Below, piece after piece: positions 54,653 to 63,883 of a stretch of DNA of 64,000 bases; the stretch's first letter is position 1, and each line of letters opens with the position of its first letter. This DNA comes from Roseibium aggregatum IAM 12614 (lineage in GTDB: Bacteria; Pseudomonadota; Alphaproteobacteria; Rhizobiales; Stappiaceae): positions 62,001 to 126,000 of the forward strand of contig NZ_AAUW01000020.1 of NCBI RefSeq assembly GCF_000168975.1, written 5' to 3'. Position numbers and translations under genes: made by a program. The notes beneath the pieces were generated by a model, which ran no database searches, was not told the origin of the DNA, and saw only the letters and a list, made by a program, of their open reading frames with translations.

Positions 54653-55669
54653 ATGAAGTCGCTTTTCAGGATTGTTGGCGCTGCCGCAGTTTCACTGAGC
54701 CTCAGCGTTTCGGCACTTTCGGCAGAAACCGTCCTTAAGATTTCGAGCTGGCTGCCGCCAACACATGGCGTGAACACCGATATTTTTGCAAATCTCATCA
54801 CGATGATGGAAGAAGCTTCCGGGGGAGAAGTCTCCGGTGAACTCGTCTTCGGTCTGGCCCCGCCGCCGGCCCAGATGGATCTGGTTCTCGATGGTGCCGC
54901 GGACATGGCTATCATCTTCCACGGCTACCAGCCGGGCCGTTTCATCGGTACAAAGCTGATTGAGCTGCCGGGCTACGAAGGCAACGCGGAAGCAGCATCC
55001 GTCGCCTATTGGCGCGTCTATGAAAAGTACCTCGCCGACCTGAACGAGCATCGCGGCGTCAAGGTCATTTCGCTCAATACCCATGGTCCCGGCCAGATCC
55101 ATTCCAGCAAGGAAGTCAGCAGTCTTGCCGAGATGAACGGCCTGAAAACGCGTATCGGTGGCGGCGTTGCCGGTGATGTTGGGTCCGCGCTCGGCCTGAT
55201 CGGCATCAACGTTCCGGCTCCCAAGGTTTATGAAACCCTGGAATCCGGTGCCGCCGACGCAGTGGCGATGAACGTCGGCGAGCGTGTCGGCTTCAAACTG
55301 AACGAAGTTGCCAAGTATCTTTATGACATGCCGGGCGGCCTCTATCGCGGTTCGTTCGCCATCATCATGAGCCAGGAAAAGTTCGACAGCCTGCCGGAAA
55401 ATGTCCAGAAGGCCCTGGACGAGCAGGTCTTCGGCGAGCCTGCCAGCCGGATGGCAGGTGCGGCCTGGGACAAGTCCGACAAGATTGCCTATGAAGCGAC
55501 CAAGAACGCCGAGGGCACGAAAATCACGCCCGCGAGCGACGATGACATCGCCGCGTTCAAGGAAATCAGCAAGGAAGTCACGGACAAGGTTCTGGCCGAA
55601 CTGCAGGAAGCCGGGGTGGACGCAAAAGCCGCCTACGAGATGGTCAAGCAGGAAATGGCCGGAAACTAA
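54653..55669 (+). CDS. TRAP transporter solute-binding protein (DctP type)
   Basis: A 338-residue periplasmic receptor: signal peptide MKSLFRIVGAAAVSLSLSVS, then a DctP fold (LKISSWLPPTHGVNTDIFAN; SLAEMNGLKTRIGGGVAGDV; PKVYETLESGAADAVAMNVG). It binds an organic acid and delivers it to the TRAP membrane complex. The Arg in KTRIGG is the usual carboxylate-binding Arg. AAGGGAGAGG precedes the ATG at 54653. The MarR-like box upstream suggests its ligand is the cluster's substrate. Confidence 0.92.
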   Translation: MKSLFRIVGAAAVSLSLSVSALSAETVLKISSWLPPTHGVNTDIFANLITMMEEASGGEVSGELVFGLAPPPAQMDLVLDGAADMAIIFHGYQPGRFIGTKLIELPGYEGNAEAASVAYWRVYEKYLADLNEHRGVKVISLNTHGPGQIHSSKEVSSLAEMNGLKTRIGGGVAGDVGSALGLIGINVPAPKVYETLESGAADAVAMNVGERVGFKLNEVAKYLYDMPGGLYRGSFAIIMSQEKFDSLPENVQKALDEQVFGEPASRMAGAAWDKSDKIAYEATKNAEGTKITPASDDDIAAFKEISKEVTDKVLAELQEAGVDAKAAYEMVKQEMAGN

Positions 55670-55722
55670 CGAGACCGGGCGGTCCGGTTCGTCCGGACCG
55701 TCCGTAGCTGAAGGATCTGGAC

Positions 55723-56220
55723 GTGTCCCGTCTTCTCAAGTTTGCGGCCAGTCTGCCGGCGCTGCTTGCCTCGTTTGCCTTGTTCATCCTCATGGTCATG
55801 ACGTTTTGCGACGTGGTGCTCCGGTCGGTGTTCAACGCACCGATTGAAGTTGCCGCCGACATGACGCGCCTGCTCATGGCAATCATGGTTTTCTCCGTCC
55901 TGCCGGTCGTGTCCGCAAAGGACGGCCATATCTGCGTCGACCTGACGGACGGCATGTTCAAGCGGGCCGGACTGACCCGCTGGCGCAACGCCTTTACCGA
56001 CCTCTTTTGCGGCCTGATGCTGATCCTGCCGGCCATGCGCGTGTTTGATCTGGCCGAACGCAGCCGGTCTTACGGCGACGTCATGGAGTACCTGCGCCTG
56101 CCCCTGCACTATGTCGGATGGTTCATCGCCATCGTTACGGCAATTACCGCCGCAGTCCTCATTTTCCGTGGGCTCGGCCATATTTTCGCACCGAAATTGA
56201 TGAGCCCCCGGCATGCTTGA
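55723..56220 (+). CDS. TRAP transporter small membrane subunit (DctQ type)
   Basis: A 165-residue protein with four membrane segments and the DctQ consensus FCDVVLRSVFNAPIEVAADM. It partners the large subunit, overlapping it by eight bases. GTG start with AAGGA upstream. Confidence 0.9.
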   Translation: MSRLLKFAASLPALLASFALFILMVMTFCDVVLRSVFNAPIEVAADMTRLLMAIMVFSVLPVVSAKDGHICVDLTDGMFKRAGLTRWRNAFTDLFCGLMLILPAMRVFDLAERSRSYGDVMEYLRLPLHYVGWFIAIVTAITAAVLIFRGLGHIFAPKLMSPRHA

Positions 56221-57526
56221 AGGAATTCTTGGATTCGCAGCGGTTCTCGCACTGGTTCTGCTGCGCGTTCCCATCGCCTTTGCCATGGGCTTTGTCGGCA
56301 TGATCGGCTTCATGATTGAATCGGGTTACCGTGCCTCGATTTCCATGACCGCCCGCCTGATCATCGACACCAGCCAGGACTACGGCCTTTCGGTCGTGCC
56401 GCTGTTCATCCTCATGGGCCTGTTCGTAAACAAGGCGGGGATCAGCCGCGAGCTTTACGCGGCTTCCAATGCGTTTCTGGGTCATTTCCGCGGTGGACTG
56501 GCCATGGCAACCATCGTTGCCTGCGGCGGTTTTGCCGCCATTTCCGGATCGTCGCTTGCAACCGCCGCTACCATGTCGAAGGTTGCCATGCCGGAAATGC
56601 GCCGGTTCGGCTATGCCGACAAACTGTCGACGGCCTCGATTGCCGCGGGCGGAACGCTCGGCATTCTGATCCCGCCTTCGGTGATCCTGGTCATTTACGG
56701 CCTCCTGACCGAAACATCTATTGGCAAGCTTTTTGTCGCCGGCATCCTTCCCGGGCTTCTGGGTGTCGTGCTCTACCTCGTCGCCGTCCAGTTCACCGTC
56801 TGGCGCGATCCGGAAGCCGGTCCGGCAGGCGAACGCGTCAACCTGCGCGGCAGACTATCCGCCTTGAAGGAAGTCTGGGCCGTGCTGTTGTTGTTCTTCC
56901 TGGTGATCGGCGGGCTTTACGGCGTCTTCGACGTGCCGCCGATCAACTTGAGCTTCTCGCCGACGGAAGCGGCCGGGATGGGCGCGATGGGAGCATTTCT
57001 GATTGCCCTTGCCCGCAGGCGCCTGTCTCTCGCAGATGCCCTGGAAGCCCTGCGTGAAACGGCCATGACCGCAGCCAGCCTGTTTGCCGTGCTGATCGGC
57101 GCCTGGATCTTCTCAAACTTCGTCAACATTGCAGGCCTGCCGACCGCGCTCAGCGATATGGTGACCGCCTACAATCTGCCGCCGTGGATGGTCATGGGGC
57201 TGATCCTGCTGATCTATATTGCGCTCGGCTGCGTCTTCGAAAGCCTGTCGATGCTGCTGTTGACCGTGCCGATCTTCTTTCCGGTCGTGACCGGGCTTGG
57301 CTATGATCCGATCTGGTTCGGTATTATCGTCGTGGTGGTGACGGAAATCAGCCTGATCACACCTCCGGTCGGCCTCAACGTTTTCGTTTTGCGGGCAGTT
57401 GTCGGCGATGTGCCGACGGCCACCATCTTCAAGGGCGTCACGCCTTTCTGGATGGTCGACATTCTTCGGCTGATCATCTTGCTGACGTTGCCGGGGCTTG
57501 TGCTCTTGCTGCCAAATCAGATGTAG
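56213..57526 (+). CDS. TRAP transporter large membrane subunit (DctM type)
   Basis: A 437-residue permease with about 12 membrane segments. Family features are RVPIAFAMGFVGMIGFMIES, the GGFAAISGSSLATAATMSKV motif and GGTLGILIPPSVILVIYGLL, plus EISLITPPVGLNVFVLRAV near the end. It drives Na+-coupled import of the ligand caught by the binding protein. Overlaps the small-subunit gene. Confidence 0.93.
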   Translation: MLEGILGFAAVLALVLLRVPIAFAMGFVGMIGFMIESGYRASISMTARLIIDTSQDYGLSVVPLFILMGLFVNKAGISRELYAASNAFLGHFRGGLAMATIVACGGFAAISGSSLATAATMSKVAMPEMRRFGYADKLSTASIAAGGTLGILIPPSVILVIYGLLTETSIGKLFVAGILPGLLGVVLYLVAVQFTVWRDPEAGPAGERVNLRGRLSALKEVWAVLLLFFLVIGGLYGVFDVPPINLSFSPTEAAGMGAMGAFLIALARRRLSLADALEALRETAMTAASLFAVLIGAWIFSNFVNIAGLPTALSDMVTAYNLPPWMVMGLILLIYIALGCVFESLSMLLLTVPIFFPVVTGLGYDPIWFGIIVVVVTEISLITPPVGLNVFVLRAVVGDVPTATIFKGVTPFWMVDILRLIILLTLPGLVLLLPNQM

Positions 57527-57543
57527 CGCCAGAGGCTGACAAC

Positions 57544-57580
57544 GATCGCACAATCACCGTATCTTTCGGGTTGTGCGATC
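57544..57580 (+). terminator. Hairpin between TRAP operon and P450 gene
   Basis: GATCGCACAA and TTGTGCGATC pair over a 17-base loop, 18 bases after the dctM stop. It may partly end transcription or protect the TRAP mRNA. A second small dyad AGGAAA-T-TTTCCT follows at 57581. Confidence 0.5.
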
Positions 57581-57604
57581 AGGAAATTTTCCTGGGAGGA
57601 GAAA

Positions 57605-59953
57605 ATGGAACGTACTGCGAACCCTGCAGACGTGCCTGCAGGCGGAAAGTCTTCGGAAGGCAAAGCGGGCACTCCGCCTGCAGCCGAAGCCCAGTGCCCG
57701 TTTTCAAAGATGGCGGCCGATTTCGATGCCTTCGCCGGTCCCTACCAGGCGGACCCGGCAGAGGCGCTACGCTGGTCGCGCGACCAGTTGCCCGTCTTCT
57801 ACAGCCCCAATCTCGGCTATTGGGTGGTCAGCCGCTACGACGACATCAAGGCTGTCTTTCGCGACAACATTCTTTTCTCGCCCCGCAATGCCCTTGAGAA
57901 AATTACGCCGGCAACACCGGAGGCCATGGAGGTTCTCAAGGGCTACGGCTATGCCATGAACCGGACCATGGTGAACGAGGACGAGCCGGTGCACATGGAG
58001 CGGCGGCGCGCCCTGATGGGTCATTTCCTGCCGGACAATCTGGAAGCCAGGCAGGAGATGGTGCGCCGACTGACCCGCGAAAAGATCGACGCCTTCATTG
58101 ACAGCGGCCGGGTCGATCTGGTCGAGGCCATGCTCTACGAAGTTCCGCTGAACGTCGCCCTGCATTTTCTCGGTGTGCCGGAAGACGACATTGCCATCCT
58201 GAAAAACTTCTCGGTCGCACACTCGGTCAACACCTGGGGCAAGCCCACCGACGAACAACAGGTCGCCATCGCGCATGACGTCGGACAGTTCTGGAACTAT
58301 GCGGGCAAGATCATCGAAAAGATGCGCAAGGAGCCGGACGGAACCGGCTGGATGCATGAAACGATCCGCAAGAATGCGGAAATGCCCGACATCGTGCCGG
58401 ACAGTTACGTGCATTCAATGATGATGGCGATCATCGTTGCCGCCCATGAAACGACGTCGCTTGCCTCGGCGGGCATGTTCAAGACACTGCTCACCCACAG
58501 GCAGGCCTGGCAGGACATCTGCGAGGATCCGAGCCTCATCCCGAATGCGGTGGAAGAATGCCTGCGCTATTCAGGCTCGATCGTCGCCTGGCGGCGACAG
58601 GCGACGGCGGCGACCCGTATCGGCGGCGTGGACATCCCGGAAGGGGCGAAGCTGCTCATCGTTCAGGCATCCGGCAACCAGGATGAACGGCATTTCGAAG
58701 ATGGCGACAAGTTCGACATCTACCGCGACAACGCCGTCGACCATCTGACGTTCGGTTATGGCAGCCACCAGTGCATGGGCAAGAACATCGCCCGCATGGA
58801 AATGCGGATCTTCCTTGAAGAGATGACCCGCCGGTTGCCGCATCTACAGTTGGCCGAACAGGAATTCACCTACCTCTCAAATACCTCCTTCAGAGGCCCC
58901 GATCATGTCTGGGTCGAGTGGGATCCGGAAAAGAATCCCGAAAGGGCGGATCCATCGCTTGCAAACGGGAACCATCGTTTCCCGGTCGGGGCGCCTGCAC
59001 GCCGAGACATCGCCCGCAAGATCCGCATCAAGACTGTCCGCCGGGAAGCAGACGGTATCCTCGGGCTGACGATTGAAGACGCCAAGGGACGGTCCCTGCC
59101 ACGCTGGAGCGCCGGGGCTCATATCGAAGTGTGCGTGGACGGCTTTGACCGCAAATATTCGCTGTGCGGCAGAGCGGATAGCCGGGACTACGATATCGCC
59201 GTGCTTCTGGAAGAAGGTGGGCGGGGCGGGTCCCGCCGTATTCACGAAGTTGCCGCAGAGGGGCTGGAACTGCGCCTTCGCGGGCCCAGCAACCTCTTCC
59301 GGCTCGACGAGCAGGCCAGATCATACGTCCTGATTGCCGGAGGGATCGGCATCACGCCAATCCTCGCAATGGCAGACCATCTGAAGGCATTGGGACGGGA
59401 CTATACAATCCATTATTGCGGACGGTCCCGTCGAAGCATGGCGTTTCTGGATCGGTTGCAGGCCGATCACGGCGAGCGGCTTTCGGTTCATGCCGGAGAC
59501 GAAAACCGGCACGCAGAGTTGGCAGGCATCGTCGCCAGCTTGCCGGAAGGCGGGCAGATCTATGCCTGCGGGCCGGAACGCATGATTTCCGAGCTGGAAG
59601 ATCTCACCGCCAGGCTTCCCCACGGTACGCTGCATTTCGAGCATTTCTCGGCGCAGGAGACCGCTCTCGACCCATCGAAGGAAAACGCCTTCCAGGTCGA
59701 ACTGAAAGACTCCGGCCTGACGCTTGAAGTCGCCGCCAATGTCACCCTGCTCGATGCGCTACTTGCTTCAGGTATCGACATTTCCTGCGATTGCCGGGAG
59801 GGCCTTTGCGGGAGTTGCGAGGTCGAGGTTCTCGAAGGAGAGATAGATCATCGCGATGTGGTGCTGACGCGCACCGAACGCGCGGAAAACCGGCGCATGA
59901 TGTCCTGCTGCTCGCGTTCGGTGAAGGGCGGCAAGCTGAAGCTGGCGCTGTAA
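57605..59953 (+). CDS. Self-sufficient cytochrome P450 fused to PDR-type reductase (CYP116B-like)
   Basis: A 782-residue fusion. The P450 half (about 35-450) has the I-helix AAHETTS, an ExxR motif in VEECLRYSG and the heme loop FGYGSHQCMGKN with Cys390. A short linker leads to a reductase half: flavin and NAD domains (YSLCGRADSRDYDIAVLLEE; LIAGGIGITPILAMADHL; IYACGPERMI) and a C-terminal [2Fe-2S] with CREGLCGSCE and a late Cys. This is the CYP116B/P450RhF architecture, which hydroxylates or dealkylates aromatics in one chain. GGGAGGAGAAA precedes the ATG. Its place behind the TRAP genes suggests a role in the same catabolism. Confidence 0.93.
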   Translation: MERTANPADVPAGGKSSEGKAGTPPAAEAQCPFSKMAADFDAFAGPYQADPAEALRWSRDQLPVFYSPNLGYWVVSRYDDIKAVFRDNILFSPRNALEKITPATPEAMEVLKGYGYAMNRTMVNEDEPVHMERRRALMGHFLPDNLEARQEMVRRLTREKIDAFIDSGRVDLVEAMLYEVPLNVALHFLGVPEDDIAILKNFSVAHSVNTWGKPTDEQQVAIAHDVGQFWNYAGKIIEKMRKEPDGTGWMHETIRKNAEMPDIVPDSYVHSMMMAIIVAAHETTSLASAGMFKTLLTHRQAWQDICEDPSLIPNAVEECLRYSGSIVAWRRQATAATRIGGVDIPEGAKLLIVQASGNQDERHFEDGDKFDIYRDNAVDHLTFGYGSHQCMGKNIARMEMRIFLEEMTRRLPHLQLAEQEFTYLSNTSFRGPDHVWVEWDPEKNPERADPSLANGNHRFPVGAPARRDIARKIRIKTVRREADGILGLTIEDAKGRSLPRWSAGAHIEVCVDGFDRKYSLCGRADSRDYDIAVLLEEGGRGGSRRIHEVAAEGLELRLRGPSNLFRLDEQARSYVLIAGGIGITPILAMADHLKALGRDYTIHYCGRSRRSMAFLDRLQADHGERLSVHAGDENRHAELAGIVASLPEGGQIYACGPERMISELEDLTARLPHGTLHFEHFSAQETALDPSKENAFQVELKDSGLTLEVAANVTLLDALLASGIDISCDCREGLCGSCEVEVLEGEIDHRDVVLTRTERAENRRMMSCCSRSVKGGKLKLAL

Positions 59954-60281
59954 ATCTGCCCAATCCTGAAATGTGCGGACGCTCTCCTTCCCGATTTACG
60001 ATGCACGAAGGGCGTGACGGCTAATTACAATTTCGGTGAGTGCGTCATGCCGGACACGTCGACACAACCGCCCCGCAATTTTTTACGAAAAATTCTACCA
60101 TTAGTAGTAAATCTACGTTTAATCAGATTAATTTCGATTGTTATTTTCTAATTTATACAACCTATATTGCGATAACCACGTGAAATAATCTAACAAATTT
60201 ACGAATAATTACCTATAGACAGTCTATTAATACATCGCTGGCAAAATAAAATTGTTAGATCCAGTTTTATGGAGCCTGGGG
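59954..60281. other. AT-rich intergenic region upstream of the chemoreceptor
   Basis: These 328 bases are markedly AT-rich from about 60080 on, unlike the surrounding GC-rich coding DNA. A 7-bp dyad AATTTTT-TACG-AAAAATT lies near 60080, possibly ending P450 transcription. No gene is supported. The region likely holds the chemoreceptor promoter, but I could not assign -35/-10 boxes. Confidence 0.45.
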
Positions 60282-61754
60282 ATGTTTGGAAAAGCGCAAA
60301 GCGCACTTGTTGCTGCTGCCGTGGAAAAGTTGACCGCCAATGTCATGATCGCCGATGGCAACTACAACATCACTTACATGAACTCGGCGGTCCAGGAACT
60401 TTTGCAGGATGCGGAAGAGGAAATTCGAAAGAAGTTCCCCGACTTTCGTGCTGATGAACTTCTAGGGAAGTCCATTGACATCTTCCACAAGGACCCTGCA
60501 CACCAGAGAAATCTGCTGGACAGCCTCACCAAGACGCATCGGGCAACCATCAAGATCGGTCAGAAGTCCTTCGACCTCGTTGCCAACCATGTCTGGTCGG
60601 GCAAGAAGCGCATCGGAACTGTCGTTGAATGGGCCAACGCCGAGGAACGGCTGCAGAACCTGGAATTCAAGGAAAAGCTGAACGCCATCGGGCGATCCCA
60701 GGCCGTCATCGAATTCGACATGGAGGGAACGGTTCTCCATGCAAACGAGAATTTCCTGAACGCACTCGGCTACACGCTCAACGAGATCGCAGGCAAACAT
60801 CACAGCCTGTTCGTGGATGTGAAAGAGCGCGAGACCGCGGACTACCGCCGCTTCTGGGAGGACCTCAGAGCGGGAAATTTCCAGTCAAGCGAGTTCAAGC
60901 GTATCGGCAAGGGCAACAAGGAGGTCTGGATTCAGGCGACCTACAATCCCATTTTTGATCCTGCGGGCCACCCTTACAAAGTTATCAAATTTGCCACCGA
61001 CATAACCGAACAGGTTATGGAGCGTCAGCGCCGGCTTGTCCTGCAGGAACAAATCGACAAGGACCTTTCGGAGATCGCAATGGCGATTTCAAATGCGAAA
61101 GATCAGGCCACGAGTTCGGCCTCCGCTTCGGAAGAGACGTCCTCCAGTGTGCAAACTGTGGCCGCCGCCGCCGAGGAACTGGTCGCCTCGATCCAGGAAA
61201 TCAGCCGCCAGGTGCAGACCGCGCTCGATGTATCAAGAGACGCTGCCACTGAAGCGCAGCGCTCCGGAGAAATCATGTCCGGGCTTTCCGAGAATGCCAA
61301 GACAATCGGGTCTGTCATTGAGTTGATCGATGGCATCGCCAGCCAGACCAATCTCCTGGCCCTGAACGCGACGATTGAAGCCGCACGCGCCGGTGAGGCA
61401 GGCAAGGGCTTTGCCGTGGTCGCCTCGGAGGTCAAGAACCTGGCCTCGCAAACCAGTAAAGCGACCGAAGAAATATCCAGTCAGATCAATTCGATGCAGG
61501 ACACCACCGGAAGTGCCGTGATTGCCATCGAAGCCATTATGGCGGTGATCACAAAGATCGGTGATATTGCCGCCAGCATCGCCTCTTCCGTGGAAGAACA
61601 GACAGCAGTCACAAACGACATTTCCGCCAACATGCAATCCGCGGCGCAAGGGGTTGAGCATATCACCACCAGCATGCAGTCGATTTCCTCGGCAACAGCT
61701 CAAATCGATGTCGCAACGAAGAATGTCAGGGAAGCATCCCAATCATTGATGTGA
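60282..61754 (+). CDS. Soluble PAS-containing methyl-accepting chemotaxis protein
   Basis: A 490-residue receptor with no membrane segment or HAMP domain. A first PAS-like region ([20 protein letters not shown]) and a second, heme/flavin-type PAS ([20 protein letters not shown]) precede the signalling domain, whose hairpin tip reads [20 protein letters not shown]. It signals to CheA from the cytoplasm. GGAG lies seven bases before ATG 60282. Located after the P450, it could sense a metabolite or redox state linked to the pathway; that is inference. Confidence 0.9.
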   Translation: MFGKAQSALVAAAVEKLTANVMIADGNYNITYMNSAVQELLQDAEEEIRKKFPDFRADELLGKSIDIFHKDPAHQRNLLDSLTKTHRATIKIGQKSFDLVANHVWSGKKRIGTVVEWANAEERLQNLEFKEKLNAIGRSQAVIEFDMEGTVLHANENFLNALGYTLNEIAGKHHSLFVDVKERETADYRRFWEDLRAGNFQSSEFKRIGKGNKEVWIQATYNPIFDPAGHPYKVIKFATDITEQVMERQRRLVLQEQIDKDLSEIAMAISNAKDQATSSASASEETSSSVQTVAAAAEELVASIQEISRQVQTALDVSRDAATEAQRSGEIMSGLSENAKTIGSVIELIDGIASQTNLLALNATIEAARAGEAGKGFAVVASEVKNLASQTSKATEEISSQINSMQDTTGSAVIAIEAIMAVITKIGDIAASIASSVEEQTAVTNDISANMQSAAQGVEHITTSMQSISSATAQIDVATKNVREASQSLM

Positions 61755-61758
61755 CCAA

Positions 61759-61793
61759 AAGGCAAAACACTCGTCACATGAGTGTTTTGCCTT
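61759..61793 (+). terminator. Strong stem-loop terminator between convergent genes
   Basis: AAGGCAAAACACTC and GAGTGTTTTGCCTT form a perfect 14-bp stem with a 7-base loop, five bases after the chemoreceptor stop. The stem ends in TTTTGCCTT, and the structure could serve both directions between the chemoreceptor and tctA. Confidence 0.8.
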
Positions 61794-61912
61794 GAAGTTG
61801 ACCTTTGCCCGCGAAGGGCAAGAGCTGACTGAAAATCGGATTTGACCTCATAAGGTCCGCGCTTCAGCAAACCGAGCCGGCAAAGTGATGCTATGCCGAC
61901 TTCCGGAAGAGA

Positions 61913-63431
61913 CTACTCCTGTACGTCTCCGTCCAGCATTTCGCGTGCTGCCTTCCTGCGCCGGAAAAGGGCCGAGCCGATGGGCCACACGATGAGGCCG
62001 AGGGTGGCGATCGCGATGGTGGCTGATATTGGCCGCGTCACCAGGTCACTGAAGTCCCCCCGGCTGATCAGCAGGGCGCGGCGGATGTTCTGCTCGGCCA
62101 TCGGCCCAGGATAAGGCCGAGACGATCGGGGCGAGAGGCACTTCCATCTTTTCAAGGAAATAGCCGCAAGCGCCGGCTGCAAACATGATCCACAGATCGA
62201 TGACACGGCCGTTGATGACATAGACACCGACAGCCATCAGAACGAGAACGGTTGGAACGAGAAGCACGCCGGGCAGACGCTGAACCTGCGCGAAGACGCG
62301 CGTCGCTGCCGCGCCCCCGACGATGAGGATGATCAGCGACGTGAGCAGCATTTCGACCATGAACCCGCCGACCAGTTGGGGGTTCTGGTGGAACAATTGC
62401 GGCCCCGGCTGCAAGCCGTGGATCAGAAGAGCTCCAAGCACGAGGGCTGCCACGACGTTGCCCGGAATACCAAGTGCAAGCGCAGGGATCATCGACGCCG
62501 CGTTGTCGGCGTTGTTACCGCATTCGGCGGCAGCAACGCCCCTGGGGTTGCCTTCGCCGAAGCTCTTCGGGTCGTCACTGGCGTTCTTCGTCGCGTTGTA
62601 ACTCAAGAAAGCCGCCACATTGCCGCCAGCACCCGGCAGAATGCCTACGCTGATGCCGATCAGTGACGAGCGTATCCACGTCGGGATCAGCGATTTGACT
62701 TCGCTCCAGAGAACCCGAACGTTGTCGAGTTTGAGATCGCTGGCCGACAGGCCGGACAGATCCGCCTTCTCGGCGAGCGAAAGAACAGGCGGCAGTGCAT
62801 AGAGACCGACGAGGATCACGATCAGGTCCAGCCCGCTCAGCAGCCAGGTCTGGTCGAAGGTGTAGCGCGGCACGCCGGAAAGCTGGTCGAGCCCGACCGT
62901 CCCGAGCAGCAGGCCGAACACGGCGGCCATCAGGCCCTTTACCGCGTCGGTGCCCACCAGGACGCCGACGGAGGCCATGCCGAAGACGGCAATCCAGAAA
63001 TATTCGGCCGGCCCGAAGGCGAGCGTGGCGCGGGCAAGCAGAGGGCCGACGGTGATCAGCGCAATGGCCGATGCCGTGCCGCCGATCGCGGAAGACCAGC
63101 AGGCGATCTTCAGCGCGCGTGCGGCTTCGCCCTTCTGCGCCATCGGGTAGCCGTCAAAGGTGGTCGCGATTGCAGCCGGTGTACCGGGAATACGCAGCAG
63201 GATCGCGGGGATCGCGCCACCGTACATCGAGCCGTTATAGATGCCGGCGACCATCGCAAGGGCAACCAGCGGATCCATGGAATAGGTCAACGGCAGCAGC
63301 AAGGCGATCGCCATCACGGGGTTCAGTCCCGGCAGCGCGCCGATGAAGACGCCAAGAATGGAAGAGCCGATCATGGCCAGGAACGGTCCCGTGGCCAGAA
63401 CGCTGGAAAGTATAGATGCAATCATTTCCAT
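61913..63431 (-). CDS. tctA: TctA-family tricarboxylate transporter large subunit, frameshifted near the C-terminus
   Basis: A membrane protein of about 500 residues with the TctA signatures GALPGLNPVMAIALLLPLTY and GILPGAGGNVAAFLSYNATK. The main frame stops at 62046 after an unusual tail (SALSWADGRAEHPPRP). The expected continuation is found in the other frames: LGLILG, then PMAEQNIRRALLISRGDFSD and a last membrane helix ending at 61913. Two single-base losses, near 62120 and 62102, would account for this. Either the gene is damaged or these are sequencing indels in C runs. It forms the inner-membrane channel with TctB. Confidence 0.8.
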
Positions 63432-63445
63432 GAGGGTCTCCAGAC

Positions 63446-63883
63446 CTAGAACCGCATCCAGATTTCAGCGGGCAGCGGCTTTTCGAGCAAAAGCGAGAAG
63501 ACCGACCAGACGATGCCGATGAAGACGATTGTGACCACGCCCAGATAGACTGGCTGCCGGAAGCCAAGCACAAGGGGCAAGGCGATCACGACCAGTGCCG
63601 ACGTGGTGTAGAAGCCGAGAACGGGGACGAGCGCAAGGTAGAGCGCACCGCACACGAGTGTCAGAAGCATGCGCGGCATGTGCTGCGTAAGCGGCCTCGC
63701 GTCGAGCCGCTTTTCATTGAACGCCTTCAGGGAAACGAGGCAGCCGAGCCCGGCCAGCACCAGTCCCAGCACCATCGGATATCCACCCGAGGCACCGGGA
63801 TAAGCGGCGGCTTTGAAAGCCGCCGCCGCCCCTATCACCGCAAAAACGGTGCCGAGCAGTATATCTTGCCGCTGCTCGGTCAC
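63446..63883 (-). CDS. tctB: TctB-family tricarboxylate transporter small subunit
   Basis: A 145-residue protein with four membrane segments (DILLGTVFAVIGAAAAFKAA; VYLGVVTIVFIGIVWSVFSL) matching the DUF1468/TctB family. It partners TctA. GTG start overlaps the stop of the preceding tctC by three bases, giving tight coupling. Confidence 0.85.
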   Translation of the reverse strand: MTEQRQDILLGTVFAVIGAAAAFKAAAYPGASGGYPMVLGLVLAGLGCLVSLKAFNEKRLDARPLTQHMPRMLLTLVCGALYLALVPVLGFYTTSALVVIALPLVLGFRQPVYLGVVTIVFIGIVWSVFSLLLEKPLPAEIWMRF

